Source of the DNA: Poindextera sp963719975
GTDB lineage: Bacteria; Pseudomonadota; Alphaproteobacteria; Caulobacterales; Caulobacteraceae
Length of the DNA stretch: 64,000 bases
Direction: 5' to 3'
Assembly: GCA_963719975.1 (NCBI GenBank)
Contig: CAVRED010000005.1
Span: 62,001 to 126,000 of the forward strand
The notes under the pieces were generated by a model. It was given only the letters and a program-made list of their open reading frames with translations, did no database searches and was not told the DNA's origin. Shown here in pieces: positions 48,506 through 56,985 of the stretch (position 1 is its first letter; the number at the start of each line of letters is the position of its first letter). The position numbers were made by a program, and so were the translations under genes.

Positions 48506-49303
48506 ATGCCCTTCGTCGACAGCGCAGGCGCGCGCATCCACTGGGAGACGGAAGGCGCAGGCACGCCCGTGCTCTTGATCATGGGGCACCTGTACTCGAG
48601 CCGCATGTGGCATCCGTTGCTTCCCGCCCTGACCCAAAAGCATCAGGCGATCACCTTCGACAATCGCGGAACCGGCGAGAGCGATACGACCCGCTCCACC
48701 ACGGTCCATCAGATGGCCGCCGACGCCCTGGCGGTGCTGGACGCCGCCGGAATCGAGCGCGCCCACGTCTACGGCGTCTCCATGGGCGGCGGCATCGCGG
48801 GCGAGTTCGCCGTCCGCTACCCGGAGCGCGTCAAGTCCCTGGTGCTGGGCTGCACCATGATGAAGACGGACGTCGGGGCGAGGGCGCCGCTCGCCGCGCG
48901 ACTGATCTACCACCTGCCGCTCGGCCTGGTGCGCGCCGTGCTGCGCCGCCGGCTCAGCCCCGCGGCCTACGGCTCGGCCGCGCCGCTGGAGGCGGCGACC
49001 AAGGACATGGAGGTGCTGGCCAGCGACCGCTTCACGATGACCGGCGTGCGCGCCCAGTCCGAGGCGATCGCGGCCTACACCACGACCCGCGAAGCCTTCG
49101 AGCACATCGCCGTTCCGACCCTCGTCCTGCATGGCGACGAGGACACCGCCGTCGACGTTAAACACGGCCGCGAACTGGCCGATGTGATCGCGGGCAGCCG
49201 CCTCGTCATCTTCCCCGGCGCCGGCCACAACTACCTCGTCGCCGCAGGGCCTGCGTCGACGGCGGCGGTGCTGGGGTTCTTTGATGAGGTGGATGGGGTC
49301 TGA
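48506..49303 (+). CDS. Alpha/beta hydrolase
   Basis: 265-residue cytoplasmic alpha/beta hydrolase. Catalytic elements are the nucleophile Ser in VYGVSMGGGIAGEFA, Asp in LHGDEDTAVDV and His in GAGHNYLV. The oxyanion region is LLIMGHLYSS and DNRGTGESDT. AAGGAGG lies 7 bases before the ATG. It resembles 3-oxoadipate enol-lactonase-like and haloperoxidase-like enzymes; substrate undecided. Confidence 0.87.
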   Translation: MPFVDSAGARIHWETEGAGTPVLLIMGHLYSSRMWHPLLPALTQKHQAITFDNRGTGESDTTRSTTVHQMAADALAVLDAAGIERAHVYGVSMGGGIAGEFAVRYPERVKSLVLGCTMMKTDVGARAPLAARLIYHLPLGLVRAVLRRRLSPAAYGSAAPLEAATKDMEVLASDRFTMTGVRAQSEAIAAYTTTREAFEHIAVPTLVLHGDEDTAVDVKHGRELADVIAGSRLVIFPGAGHNYLVAAGPASTAAVLGFFDEVDGV

Positions 49304-49506
49304 CGCCGCTCAGGATCTCCCGTCCCTCAATCCACCAATCCTAGCCCGCCTTCGCCGACTCCGGGGTGCGCCGGAGAGAACGGTTTCCGCCGATGCTGTT
49401 ATGATGGGCGCCGGGACGAGTTGGATGGGGCCGCCGCCTGGTTCCGTTGCAGGCGCAGACCCCACATCACCGCATTAGGCCTTATGCCAACAAGGGGGGA
49501 GGCGGC

Positions 49507-50028
49507 GTGCCGAAAACGATCGCGGTATTGGGCTCTGCCCTTTTCTTTGCCGTTGCCCCCACCACGGTGGCGGGGCTCATTCCATGGTGGATTACGCATT
49601 GGGCGTTTCAGCCGCCCTTTTTTGGGATCGAGGCGACGCGCGCCGTCGGCATCCTGTTGGTCCTCGCCGCCGTGCCCGGGATCGTCGACTCGTTCGTGCG
49701 CTTTGCGTTGCAGGGCGTGGGTACGCCGGCGCCGATCGCACCGACGCAGAACCTCGTGGTGACGGGTCTCTATCGCTACGTGCGCAATCCCATCTACGTC
49801 GCCCTCATCGTCGCCATCCTGGGCCAGGCGGCCTTGTTCGGTGACCCGCGCCTTCTTCTGTACGCCGTGTTCGCGTGGCTCTTCTTCCACGCATTTGTCG
49901 TGTGGTCCGAGGAGCCGGCGCTGGTCCAGACGTTCGGAGCCGAGTTCGCGGATTTCCGGGCCAACGTCCCGCGTTGGATTCCGCGCCTCACGCCCTGGCG
50001 AGGCGAGCGCCGCCAGAACCATTCGTGA
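49507..50028 (+). CDS. Isoprenylcysteine carboxyl methyltransferase (ICMT/PEMT) family membrane protein
   Basis: 173 residues with about four transmembrane helices. The C-terminal SAM-site pattern of the family is present: VVTGLYRYVRNPIYVALI and a late EEPALVQTFGAEFADFRANV. A GTG start following GGGGGAGG is preferred. Bacterial members methylate lipids or small molecules; the specific substrate is unknown. Confidence 0.82.
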   Translation: MPKTIAVLGSALFFAVAPTTVAGLIPWWITHWAFQPPFFGIEATRAVGILLVLAAVPGIVDSFVRFALQGVGTPAPIAPTQNLVVTGLYRYVRNPIYVALIVAILGQAALFGDPRLLLYAVFAWLFFHAFVVWSEEPALVQTFGAEFADFRANVPRWIPRLTPWRGERRQNHS

Positions 50029-50274
50029 CGCCGCCGCCGCGGGAACGCGATCTGGCGCGGCAAGATCGCGGAGGCCCTGGTGGCGACGCGCCGGCGGAGT
50101 AGGGCGATCGAAGTCGATGCCCACCGAGCGATCCGGCCACCCTAGATCGCCATGGCCCGACTTGTTCGGGCCACCGCGCAAGGCTTGCCGCATCTTGGAT
50201 CATCGCTCGTCCAGGCGCACTCTGACGGCGTGGCGGGGCGATGTGACCCCGCCGGACGAACGGGGGGCCTCTGC

Positions 50275-50715
50275 GTGAACCGCTTCTTCCTCCTGTGCGC
50301 GGTCGCGGCGCTTGCCGCCGGCTGTGACGCCAAGCCCGATCCCCAGACCCAGCAGGTCGTGGCGGCGTTCGGGCTGATCGGCTCCTGGGCGGCCGATTGC
50401 AACCCGCCGCCGGCGACGTTCGACTCCGGCGCGGTGTTCGCGGTTGAAGCCGACGGCTCGGTCAGCCGGACCTCAAACGATGGCCACGGGACCACCACCG
50501 GCCGCGCGCGGCTGAGCAACGCCCGCATCACCGCGCCCGGGCAGATCGCCTTCGACGCCACGGACTCGAGCGGCGTCGACCACACGGTGATGGAAAAGAA
50601 CGCGGCCGGGCAGGTGCGCACGCGCGACAACACCGGCGCCGACGGCACAGTCTACGTCAAGGACGGCGCCTTCCCCAACGGCGGCGGCCCCAACTGGCTG
50701 AACAAGTGCCGGTGA
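50275..50715 (+). CDS. Putative lipoprotein
   Basis: 146 residues beginning VNRFFLLCAVAALAAGCDAK, a lipobox (LAAGC) with Cys as the first mature residue. The rest is a small beta-rich domain (FGLIGSWAADCNPPP, DGSVSRTSNDGHGTT) resembling lipocalin-like small secreted proteins. A GTG start at 50275 after a G-rich stretch fits the lipobox. A longer upstream frame (from 50152) would bury the signal. Function unknown. Confidence 0.72.
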   Translation: MNRFFLLCAVAALAAGCDAKPDPQTQQVVAAFGLIGSWAADCNPPPATFDSGAVFAVEADGSVSRTSNDGHGTTTGRARLSNARITAPGQIAFDATDSSGVDHTVMEKNAAGQVRTRDNTGADGTVYVKDGAFPNGGGPNWLNKCR

Positions 50716-50728
50716 GGCCGGACCGGGC

Positions 50729-50938
50729 CTAAGAAAGTGTAGAGGCCGCCCGCGAGGGCTCGCCAGAACGCGGCGAGCCTCGTCGAATAGGGCGGGCGAC
50801 GAACTGCGGCAGGGCCTTCGCCGGTTCGGCGGCCCAGACCCGGAACAACACGGCCGTCTCGAAGACGTGCGCGCCCCAGACGGCCGCGAAGACGGCGGCC
50901 GCCAGAAACGATACGGCGCTGTCGAGGAGATGAAGCAC
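50729..50938 (-). CDS. Possible short membrane protein, perhaps a gene remnant
   Basis: 69 residues with a hydrophobic helix (LLDSAVSFLAAAVFAAVWGA) followed by HVFETAVLFRVWAAEP, like the start of DUF1772-type membrane proteins, then a basic tail. GGGAGGG lies 7 bases before a GTG start. It may be a truncated remnant of a longer gene. The surrounding 50716-51103 has no other gene. Confidence 0.35.
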   Translation of the reverse strand: MLHLLDSAVSFLAAAVFAAVWGAHVFETAVLFRVWAAEPAKALPQFVARPIRRGSPRSGEPSRAASTLS

Positions 50939-51053
50939 GGGTCAGCCCTCCCGCCCAGGCCGCCCATCGTCGTCATGACTTCGCTCCGGCGCAAGGTTCG
51001 CCGAAGGGGCACGAGCTGCAGCGATCGCGCTGCTCGTTGGCGACTGCGCAAGG

Positions 51054-51079
51054 CAGGCCCCGAAGGACTTCGGGGCCTG
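51054..51079 (-). terminator. Perfect 12-bp stem-loop downstream of the secreted hydrolase
   Basis: CAGGCCCCGAAG and CTTCGGGGCCTG are exact inverted arms with a 2-base loop. It begins 24 bp after the hydrolase stop. No U-run follows on the minus strand, so it may be a weak terminator or a 3'-end protecting hairpin. Confidence 0.55.
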
Positions 51080-51103
51080 CTGCGACAGCGCTGTTTGGTG
51101 CGG

Positions 51104-51874
51104 TTACTTCGCGGCGTCGCGCGCGGCTCTCTCGATGAGGTCGGCCACGACCTTGGGGTTCGAGACATAGATCGCGTGGCTGCCGGGCGTTTCGACCACC
51201 GTCGCGCCGGCGCGGGCGGCCATCTGCCGTTGGGCGGGCGGCGGGATCATGTGGTCGTCATCGGTGACGAGGTACCAGCTAGGCCGTGACTTCCAGGCCG
51301 GCGTCGTCACCTGGCCGTTCAGCGCCGCCACGCCCCACGGCACTTGCGAGTCGGCCATGAAGGCCGCTTGCGTCGGCGCCACGTCGCCCGCGAACGAGGC
51401 GGCGAACTTCGCCCGGTCGAGCATCAGGAACCCGTCCTGCGGCGGCAGGATCGGCGGCACGGACGCGCCCGGCGGCGGGTTGGCGATGAGTGAGGAGACC
51501 GACTCGCCGTGGTCGGGCGCGAAGGCCGCCACGTAGACGAGGCCCTTCACCTTCGGGTCGCTTCCGGACTCCGTGATCACCACCCCGCCATAGGAGTGGC
51601 CGACGAGGATGGTCGGGCCGTCCTGAGCGGCGAGCGCGCGGCGGGTGGCGGCGACGTCGTCCGCCAGCGAGGTGGTCGGGTTCTGGACGACCGTCACCTT
51701 GTAGCCGTCGCGGGTGAGGATGTCGTAGACGCCCTCCCAGCCCGACCCATCGACGAAGCCGCCGTGCACGAGCACGACGTCTCTGATGGCGCCGGCCGGT
51801 TCGGCGTTAGCGCCGCCCGCGGCGGCCAGGGCCAGCGCGGCGGCGGAAACCACAGATGCACCGATCTTCGACAT
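51104..51874 (-). CDS. Exported alpha/beta hydrolase
   Basis: 256 residues. A signal peptide (SVVSAAALALAAAGGANA) precedes a compact hydrolase similar to salicylate-esterase/HNL-like enzymes: VVLVHGGFVDGSGWEGVY (oxyanion), ILVGHSYGGVVI (nucleophile Ser), VTDDDHMIPP (acid) and TPGSHAIYVS (His). GGAGA precedes ATG 51874. It is divergent from a MarR regulator across 129 bp with two AT-rich palindromes, so it is probably the regulator's target. Confidence 0.86.
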   Translation of the reverse strand: MSKIGASVVSAAALALAAAGGANAEPAGAIRDVVLVHGGFVDGSGWEGVYDILTRDGYKVTVVQNPTTSLADDVAATRRALAAQDGPTILVGHSYGGVVITESGSDPKVKGLVYVAAFAPDHGESVSSLIANPPPGASVPPILPPQDGFLMLDRAKFAASFAGDVAPTQAAFMADSQVPWGVAALNGQVTTPAWKSRPSWYLVTDDDHMIPPPAQRQMAARAGATVVETPGSHAIYVSNPKVVADLIERAARDAAK

Positions 51875-51896
51875 GACGTTCTCCCTGTTTGAGCCT

Positions 51897-51913
51897 GCGA
51901 TAATGATTATCGC
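51897..51913. promoter_or_regulatory. AT-rich palindrome, probable MarR operator 1
   Basis: GCGATAAT and ATTATCGC flank one central G, a perfect 17-bp interrupted palindrome. It begins 23 bp upstream of the hydrolase start and is followed by a further GATAATT half. The strong local AT content contrasts with the GC-rich window. Confidence 0.7.
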
Positions 51914-51961
51914 GATAATTAAAGCTAACTTATCCAAAATGCCCTGTCCATAAGTTTTTTA

Positions 51962-51980
51962 TCGCGATATATATTATCGT
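51962..51980. promoter_or_regulatory. AT-rich imperfect palindrome, probable MarR operator 2
   Basis: CGCGATATATATTATCG carries the same ATTATCG half-site as the first operator with a degenerate CGATATA on the other side. It lies about 25-40 bp before the MarR start codon, where it could give autoregulation. Confidence 0.55.
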
Positions 51981-52003
51981 GGTCGCAAGCGTCAGGAGCC
52001 CCG

Positions 52004-52441
52004 ATGAACCGCGTCTTTCCCCTGCCTCTGGACGGGCAACTCGGCTTCGCTCTCTACGGCGCGTTCATGGCGATCAGCCGCACGTACAAGCCCTGGCTTG
52101 ACGGCGTCGGCCTTACCTATCCGCAGTACCTGGTGCTGAGCGTGCTCTGGGAGGGCGACGACCAGACCGTCGGCGGGATCGCCGCGCGGCTGGACCTGGA
52201 GCCCAGCACGATCACCCCGCTGGTGAAACGGCTGGAGGCGGCGGGCCGCGTCGTGCGCCAGCGCAATCCCGCCGACGAGCGGCAGGTGCGCGTACGCCTC
52301 ACCGACGAGGGCCGAGCCTTGCAGGCCAAGACCAAGGTGCTGACCCAAACCCTGGACGGCAAGTCGGGCATGAGCATCGACGAACTCGTCGATCTGAACA
52401 CCAAGGTCAAAGCCCTGCGCGACGCCTTCCGGGCGGCCTGA
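52004..52441 (+). CDS. MarR-family regulator, OhrR-like but without the N-terminal cysteine
   Basis: 145-residue winged-helix regulator. It closely follows the OhrR pattern (FALY, then LTYPQYLVLSVLWEGD, GGIAARLDLEPSTITPLVKR, RNPADERQVRVRLTDEG). The peroxidatic Cys that OhrR proteins carry in LCFALY is Gly14 here (QLGFALYGAF), and there is no other Cys. Sensing of organic peroxide by Cys oxidation is therefore unlikely. It probably represses itself and the divergent hydrolase through the AT-rich palindromes. Confidence 0.9.
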   Translation: MNRVFPLPLDGQLGFALYGAFMAISRTYKPWLDGVGLTYPQYLVLSVLWEGDDQTVGGIAARLDLEPSTITPLVKRLEAAGRVVRQRNPADERQVRVRLTDEGRALQAKTKVLTQTLDGKSGMSIDELVDLNTKVKALRDAFRAA

Positions 52442-52524
52442 CGCGGCTTCAGCCGCGCGCGACGGCCAGATTGGCTGTGTCGCTGGCAGGCCGGCACTCG
52501 GCTGCGGACGACGTAGCCGTCCCC

Positions 52525-53721
52525 TCAAGCCGCCTCAAAGATCGCCGCGATGCCCTGCCCACCCCCGATGCACATCGTCTCCAACCCGTACTTCCCATCC
52601 CTCCGCTTCAGTTCGCGTAGGAGGTTGGCGAGGATGCGGCCGCCGGTGGCGCCGATGGGGTGGCCGAGGCTGATGCCGGAGCCGTTGACGTTCAGGCGGT
52701 CGCGCTCGTCCCAGCCCCAGCCCTTGAGGACGGCCAGGACCTGAGGGGCGAAGGCCTCGTTCAGCTCGACCAGGTCGATCTTGCTCCAGTCGAAGCCGGT
52801 GCGGTCGAACAGGCGCTTCACCGCCGGCACGGGCCCGATGCCCATGCGCGAGGGCTCGCAGCCAGCTGCCGCCCAGCCGACCAGCCAGCCCATGGGCTCG
52901 AGGCCGAGCTCGGCCAGCTTGTCCTCGGCCACGACCAGGCAGGCGGCGGCGGCGTCGTTCTGCTGTGACGCATTGCCAGCGGTGACGACGCCGTCCTTCT
53001 CGATGGGGCGGAGCTTGGCGAGGCTCTCGGGCGTCGCGTCGGCGCGCACGCCCTCGTCCTGGGCGAACACGACGGGGTCGCCGCGCTTTTGCGGGACGGT
53101 GACGGGCACGGTCTCGTCGTCGAACTTGCCGTCGGCCCAGGCCTTGGCGGCGCGCTGGTGGCTCATGGCGGCGTATTCGTCGCAGGCCTCGCGGCTGATC
53201 TGGTAGTCGCGGGCGAGATTGTCGGCGGTCTCGATCATGCCGGAGATGACGCCGAAGCGGCTGATCGGCTGGCTCATCACCCGCCCGCGCGCCAGGCGGT
53301 CGTGCAGGGTGACCGAGCCGGCGCGGGCGCCGTTGCGCATGTCCAGCGAGTAGTACTCGACGTTCGACATGCTCTCGACGCCGCCGGCGACGACGACGTC
53401 GGCCGCGCCGGTCTGCACCATCATCGCCGCGTCGATCACCGCCTGCAGGCCGGAGCCGCAGCGGCGGTCGAGCTGGTAGCCGGGGGTCTCGATGGGGAAG
53501 TCGGCGGCCAGCGCGGCCCAGCGGGCGATGCAGGGCGCTTCGCCGTAGCCGTAGCCCTGGGCGAAGATGACGTCGTCGACGTCCTTGGGGTCGATGCCGG
53601 TGCGGGCGACCAGCGCCTTCAGGATCACCGCGCCGAGCTCGCCCGCGGTCATCGGCGCGAGCGCGCCCTGGAACTTGCCGACGGCGGTGCGGATCGGGGA
53701 GACGATGGCGGCGCGGCGCAT
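52525..53721 (-). CDS. Acetyl-CoA C-acetyltransferase (thiolase)
   Basis: 398-residue intact thiolase. The nucleophile is Cys88 in YQLDRRCGSG; VELNEAFAPQVLAV, GSGISLGHPIGATGG and ETMCIGGGQG supply the other active-site elements. It is a different subfamily member from the one at 41.6 kb. Degradative or biosynthetic direction cannot be told from sequence. It converges with the MarR gene. Confidence 0.94.
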   Translation of the reverse strand: MRRAAIVSPIRTAVGKFQGALAPMTAGELGAVILKALVARTGIDPKDVDDVIFAQGYGYGEAPCIARWAALAADFPIETPGYQLDRRCGSGLQAVIDAAMMVQTGAADVVVAGGVESMSNVEYYSLDMRNGARAGSVTLHDRLARGRVMSQPISRFGVISGMIETADNLARDYQISREACDEYAAMSHQRAAKAWADGKFDDETVPVTVPQKRGDPVVFAQDEGVRADATPESLAKLRPIEKDGVVTAGNASQQNDAAAACLVVAEDKLAELGLEPMGWLVGWAAAGCEPSRMGIGPVPAVKRLFDRTGFDWSKIDLVELNEAFAPQVLAVLKGWGWDERDRLNVNGSGISLGHPIGATGGRILANLLRELKRRDGKYGLETMCIGGGQGIAAIFEAA

Positions 53722-53825
53722 GCGAGTTGGCTCCTATCGGTTGGGGCGCGGGCTGGTCGTCCTCAGCACCCGGCCGGGCGCTTTGCGAAGTCCGGCCGGC
53801 GGCTGGGCCGGACGGCTTGGCCGGA

Positions 53826-54199
53826 TTTAACCGCAGAGAACGCAGAGTCTGCGCAGAGAACGCTGAGGCTCTGCGCTCTCTGCGCCTCCTCCGCGCGCTC
53901 TGCGGTAAAGAGCGGAGTCCCCGCTTGCGCGGGAAAGCGGCAGCGCCCCATTGGACCGCCAAGGACGCCAAGGGCGCCAAGGGGTCGGAGCGATTGGAAG
54001 CGCATCAGATCTTCCGTCATCCCCCGCTGGAGCGGAGCGGACTGCGAAGCAGAGGCGCGTAGCAGCCAATGCGGGGGACCCGTGAACACTCATCTGGCGC
54101 GGTGATCATGGGTGGCCCGAACCAGTCGGGCCATGACGAGGGAGGAGAGCGCGGCGCATTCGCTCCACCCCTTGGCGGTCTTGGCGTCCTTGGCGGTCC
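53826..54199. repeat. Composite palindromic repeat region in a 504-bp gap without genes
   Basis: The gap 53722-54225 holds no credible gene. One inverted pair is AACCGCAGAG near 53829 with CTCTGCGGT near 53898, around CGCAGAG-type internal repeats. A second, longer pair at 53953-53984 and 54168-54199 matches at 30 of 32 bases with repeated CGCCAAGG units. The latter arms enclose about 180 bp that also carry a short CCCCCGC/GCGGGGG pair. Confidence 0.8.
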
Positions 54200-54225
54200 G
54201 ATAGGACGGCGCCGTTAGCGCCCGC

Positions 54226-54570
54226 CTAAACCGGCGACCATTGGCTGCCGGCGCGGTGGGGTTGGCGGATGGTCATTTTGGCGGCGATCACGTCGCCGGC
54301 GGTGATGTTGGTTTTGCGGCGGACGGCGACCTTCAGGGGCAACAGGTAGGTCCCGTCCTTGGGGAAGAGGGCGGTGTAGAAGGCGACGCCGCCGACCTCG
54401 GCGTCGACCGGCACGCAACCCCAGCCGTAGGTCGCGATCCTGGCCGCCTGGCGCACGGCTTCGATCTGGTCGGCGGGGATCGGCGCGTAGAAGAAGGGCG
54501 CCGGCCCGCGCCAATAGATGACTTCGGCCTCGAAGCTGATCTCGAGAAGGGGCTCGCCGTCGTCGCTCAT
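54226..54570 (-). CDS. DUF1905 domain protein
   Basis: 114 residues. The beta-barrel pattern of DUF1905 is visible: ISFEAEVIYWRGPAPFFYAP, then WGCVPVDAEVGGVAFYTALF and LPLKVAVRRKTNITAGDVI. Family function unknown. ATG 54570 overlaps the upstream acyl-CoA dehydrogenase stop (ATGA), which implies coupled translation. Confidence 0.83.
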   Translation of the reverse strand: MSDDGEPLLEISFEAEVIYWRGPAPFFYAPIPADQIEAVRQAARIATYGWGCVPVDAEVGGVAFYTALFPKDGTYLLPLKVAVRRKTNITAGDVIAAKMTIRQPHRAGSQWSPV

Positions 54571-55757
54571 TTCGGATCCGGCAGGCCCAGCACGCGCTTG
54601 GAGACGACGTTCAGGTTGATCTCCGACGAGCCGCCTTCGATGGAGTTGGCCTTCGTGCGCAGCCAGCCGCGCACCTGCGCCAGCTCCTGCGGCTCGAAGC
54701 CCTCGCCCTCCCAGCCGAGGCCGTTCGCGCCCAGCGCCTCGACGATCAGTTCGGCGCGGTCCTGGGCGATCTTGGCCCCGGCGTACTTCATGATCGAGGC
54801 GGCGTTGCTGGGACCCTGGTTGGACTTCGCCTCGTCCGCCGCGCGCCTGAGCGTGAGCTGGAAGGCCTGGCTCTCCATCTTGTGCGCCGCGAGGCGTCCG
54901 CGCAGGTCCGCGTCCGCCAGCCGGCCGGCCGCGTCGAGGCCGACGTAGCGCCTGGCGAAGTCCTCGACGCCCATCGACGAGGCGGGGCCGGTCAGCGTGC
55001 CGCCGCCGAGGCCGATGGAGATGTTGTCGCGCTCGAACTGCAGGAGGCGCTTGGCGATGGTCCAGCCGCCATTCAGCGGCCCGATGATGTCGTCCTTGCG
55101 CGCTTTGACGTCGGTGAAGAAGGTCTCGCAGAACGGGCTGTCGCCGTTGATCAGCCGGATCGGGCGGGTCTCGACGCCGGGGTCCTTCATGTTGATCAGG
55201 AGGCAGCTGATGCCTTCGTGCTTCTTGGCGCTGAAGTCGGTGCGCACCAGGCAGAAGCACCAGTCGGCGAGGTTGGCGACCGAGGTCCAGATCTTCTGGC
55301 CATTGACCAGCCAGTGGTCGCCCTTGTCCTCGCACTTGGTCTGCAAGGACGCGAGGTCGGAGCCGGCGCCCGGCTCGGAATAGCCCTGGCACCACTCGTA
55401 TTCGCCGTGGGCGATGTGCGGCAGGTGGCGGGCCTTCTGTTCCTCGGTGCCGAGCTCGAGGATGGTCGGGCCGATGCTCATGATGCCGAGGCCGCCGATC
55501 GGGTTGTAGGCGCCGAGCTTGGCCATCTCTTCGGCCAGCGCGCGCGCTTCCTGGCGCGAGAGGCCGCCGCCGCCATAGGCCTTGGGCCAGGTCGGCGCGC
55601 CCCAGCCCTGGTCGGCCATGCGCTGTTTCCAGAGCTTGGCGTCGCCGCCGCCGGCGCGGCGGCCGCCCTCGGTCTTCAGGCTCTGTGGGAAGTTCGCCTC
55701 CAGCCAGGCCCGCGCGTCAGCCCGAAACGCCTCAACGTCCCCGCCAAAATCCGCCAT
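54567..55757 (-). CDS. Acyl-CoA dehydrogenase
   Basis: 396-residue intact flavoenzyme. It has GWGAPTWPKAYGGGGLSRQE, CQGYSEPGAGSDLASL, WLVNGQKIWTSVANLADW and the C-terminal EGGSSEINLNVVSKRVLG in place of EGTxEIQ. GGAGG lies 8 bases before ATG 55757. A further upstream in-frame start is less likely. It is separated from the divergent NPD-family gene by the second copy of a palindromic element. Confidence 0.93.
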   Translation of the reverse strand: MADFGGDVEAFRADARAWLEANFPQSLKTEGGRRAGGGDAKLWKQRMADQGWGAPTWPKAYGGGGLSRQEARALAEEMAKLGAYNPIGGLGIMSIGPTILELGTEEQKARHLPHIAHGEYEWCQGYSEPGAGSDLASLQTKCEDKGDHWLVNGQKIWTSVANLADWCFCLVRTDFSAKKHEGISCLLINMKDPGVETRPIRLINGDSPFCETFFTDVKARKDDIIGPLNGGWTIAKRLLQFERDNISIGLGGGTLTGPASSMGVEDFARRYVGLDAAGRLADADLRGRLAAHKMESQAFQLTLRRAADEAKSNQGPSNAASIMKYAGAKIAQDRAELIVEALGANGLGWEGEGFEPQELAQVRGWLRTKANSIEGGSSEINLNVVSKRVLGLPDPK

Positions 55758-55783
55758 GCACGATCCTCCTCGCGCAATCGAAC

Positions 55784-55933
55784 CTTCTCCCAGAGGGAGA
55801 AGGAGGGGCCCCTTGGCGCGAGCCAAGGGGACGATGAGGGGTTACGGCGCCTGGGACTTGCCTGCAACGCCGTAACCCCTCATCCCCCCGCGCCTGCCGG
55901 CGCGGGTCCCCCCTTCTCCCTCTGGGAGAAGTC
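55784..55933. repeat. Dispersed palindromic element, copy 2
   Basis: Same order as copy 1 at 42819-42963: end hairpin CTTCTCCCAGAGGGAGAAG, then a GGGGCCCC-type variable hairpin, inner arms GATGAGGGGTTAC (55833) and GTAACCCCTCATC (55872), CGCGCCTGCCGGCGCGGG, and a closing hairpin. It fills most of the 210-bp region between two divergent genes, so it may carry or disturb their promoters. Confidence 0.87.
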
Positions 55934-55967
55934 GTGTTGTGTACGTCGGGCCGGGAGGACGTGTTTG

Positions 55968-56978
55968 ATGAGCCTTGATCCGAAGATTCGCGCCTGCCTG
56001 ACGCTGCCGGCGATTTGTGCGCCGATGTTCCTGGTGACCGGGCCGGCGCTGGTGCGGGAGGCGTGCAAGGCGGGCGTGATCGGCGGGCTGCCGCGGCAGA
56101 ACGCGCGCGACTTCGAGACCTTCCAGGCGTGGCTGGCCGAGATCACCGACGCGCTCGCCGCGCACCGGCAGCGCGCACCCGCACGCGCGCATCGCGCCGA
56201 TCGCCGTCAACTACCCGACCCGCATGGCGCCGGACGAGCTCGCCGCGAACATGGCGGTGTGCGCGAAGTACGGCATCGAGATCATCATCAGCGTCGGCGG
56301 CGATCCGACCGAGCTGGTCGCCCGCGTGCACGACTTCGGCGGCAAGGTGTTCCACGACGTCACCAGCATGCGCTTCGCCGAGAAGGCGATCGCGGCCGGC
56401 GCCGACGGGCTGACCTGCATCGGGGCCGGCGGCGGCGGCCACTCGGGCACGATCACCCACCTGGCGATGATCCCGAAGATCCGCGCGATCTTCGACGGGA
56501 CCATCGTGCTGGCGGGCGCGGTCTCCACCGGGCGCGGTGATCCGCGCGGCGGAGGTGCTGGGCGCCGACCTCGCCTATCTCGGCACGCGCTTCATCGCGA
56601 CGAAGGAGTCCGACGCGCCGGACGAATACAAGGCGCTCTTGGTCAGCGAGACCTCGGCCGACCTCGCCTACACCGGCGACATCGCCGGCGTTCCGGCCAA
56701 CTGGATGGTGGAGTCGATGCGCCGCGTCGGGCTCGACCCGGACAACCTGCCCAAGCCCACCGGCCGCGGCATGCGCCACGACCACCTGCCCGAGGGCGTC
56801 ACGCCCTGGAAGAACCTCTGGAGCGCGGGGCAGGGGATCGACCTGATCGAGGACATCCCCACCGTGGCCGAGCTGGTGCGCCGACTGCGCGCGCGAATAC
56901 GTCGCCGCCTGCGAAGCCCCCAGCCTGGTCGAGGCCGCCCGCCTGGTCGACCAGGCGCTGGACGCGGCGGCGACCTAG
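55968..56978 (+). CDS. Nitronate monooxygenase / 2-nitropropane dioxygenase family, three frameshifts
   Basis: FMN-dependent TIM-barrel protein of about 335 residues after repair. It opens ACLTLPAICAPMFLVTGPAL, and has CAKYGIEIIISVGGDPTELV and the FMN/catalytic segment GADGLTCIGAGGGGHSG with the family His. Extra bases near 56173, 56535 and 56895 break it. RBS GGGAGGA precedes the ATG. Besides nitronates, such proteins include enoyl-ACP reductase FabK-like enzymes. It ends 7 bp before the convergent SDR. Confidence 0.86.
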
Positions 56979-56985
56979 CGACCCC

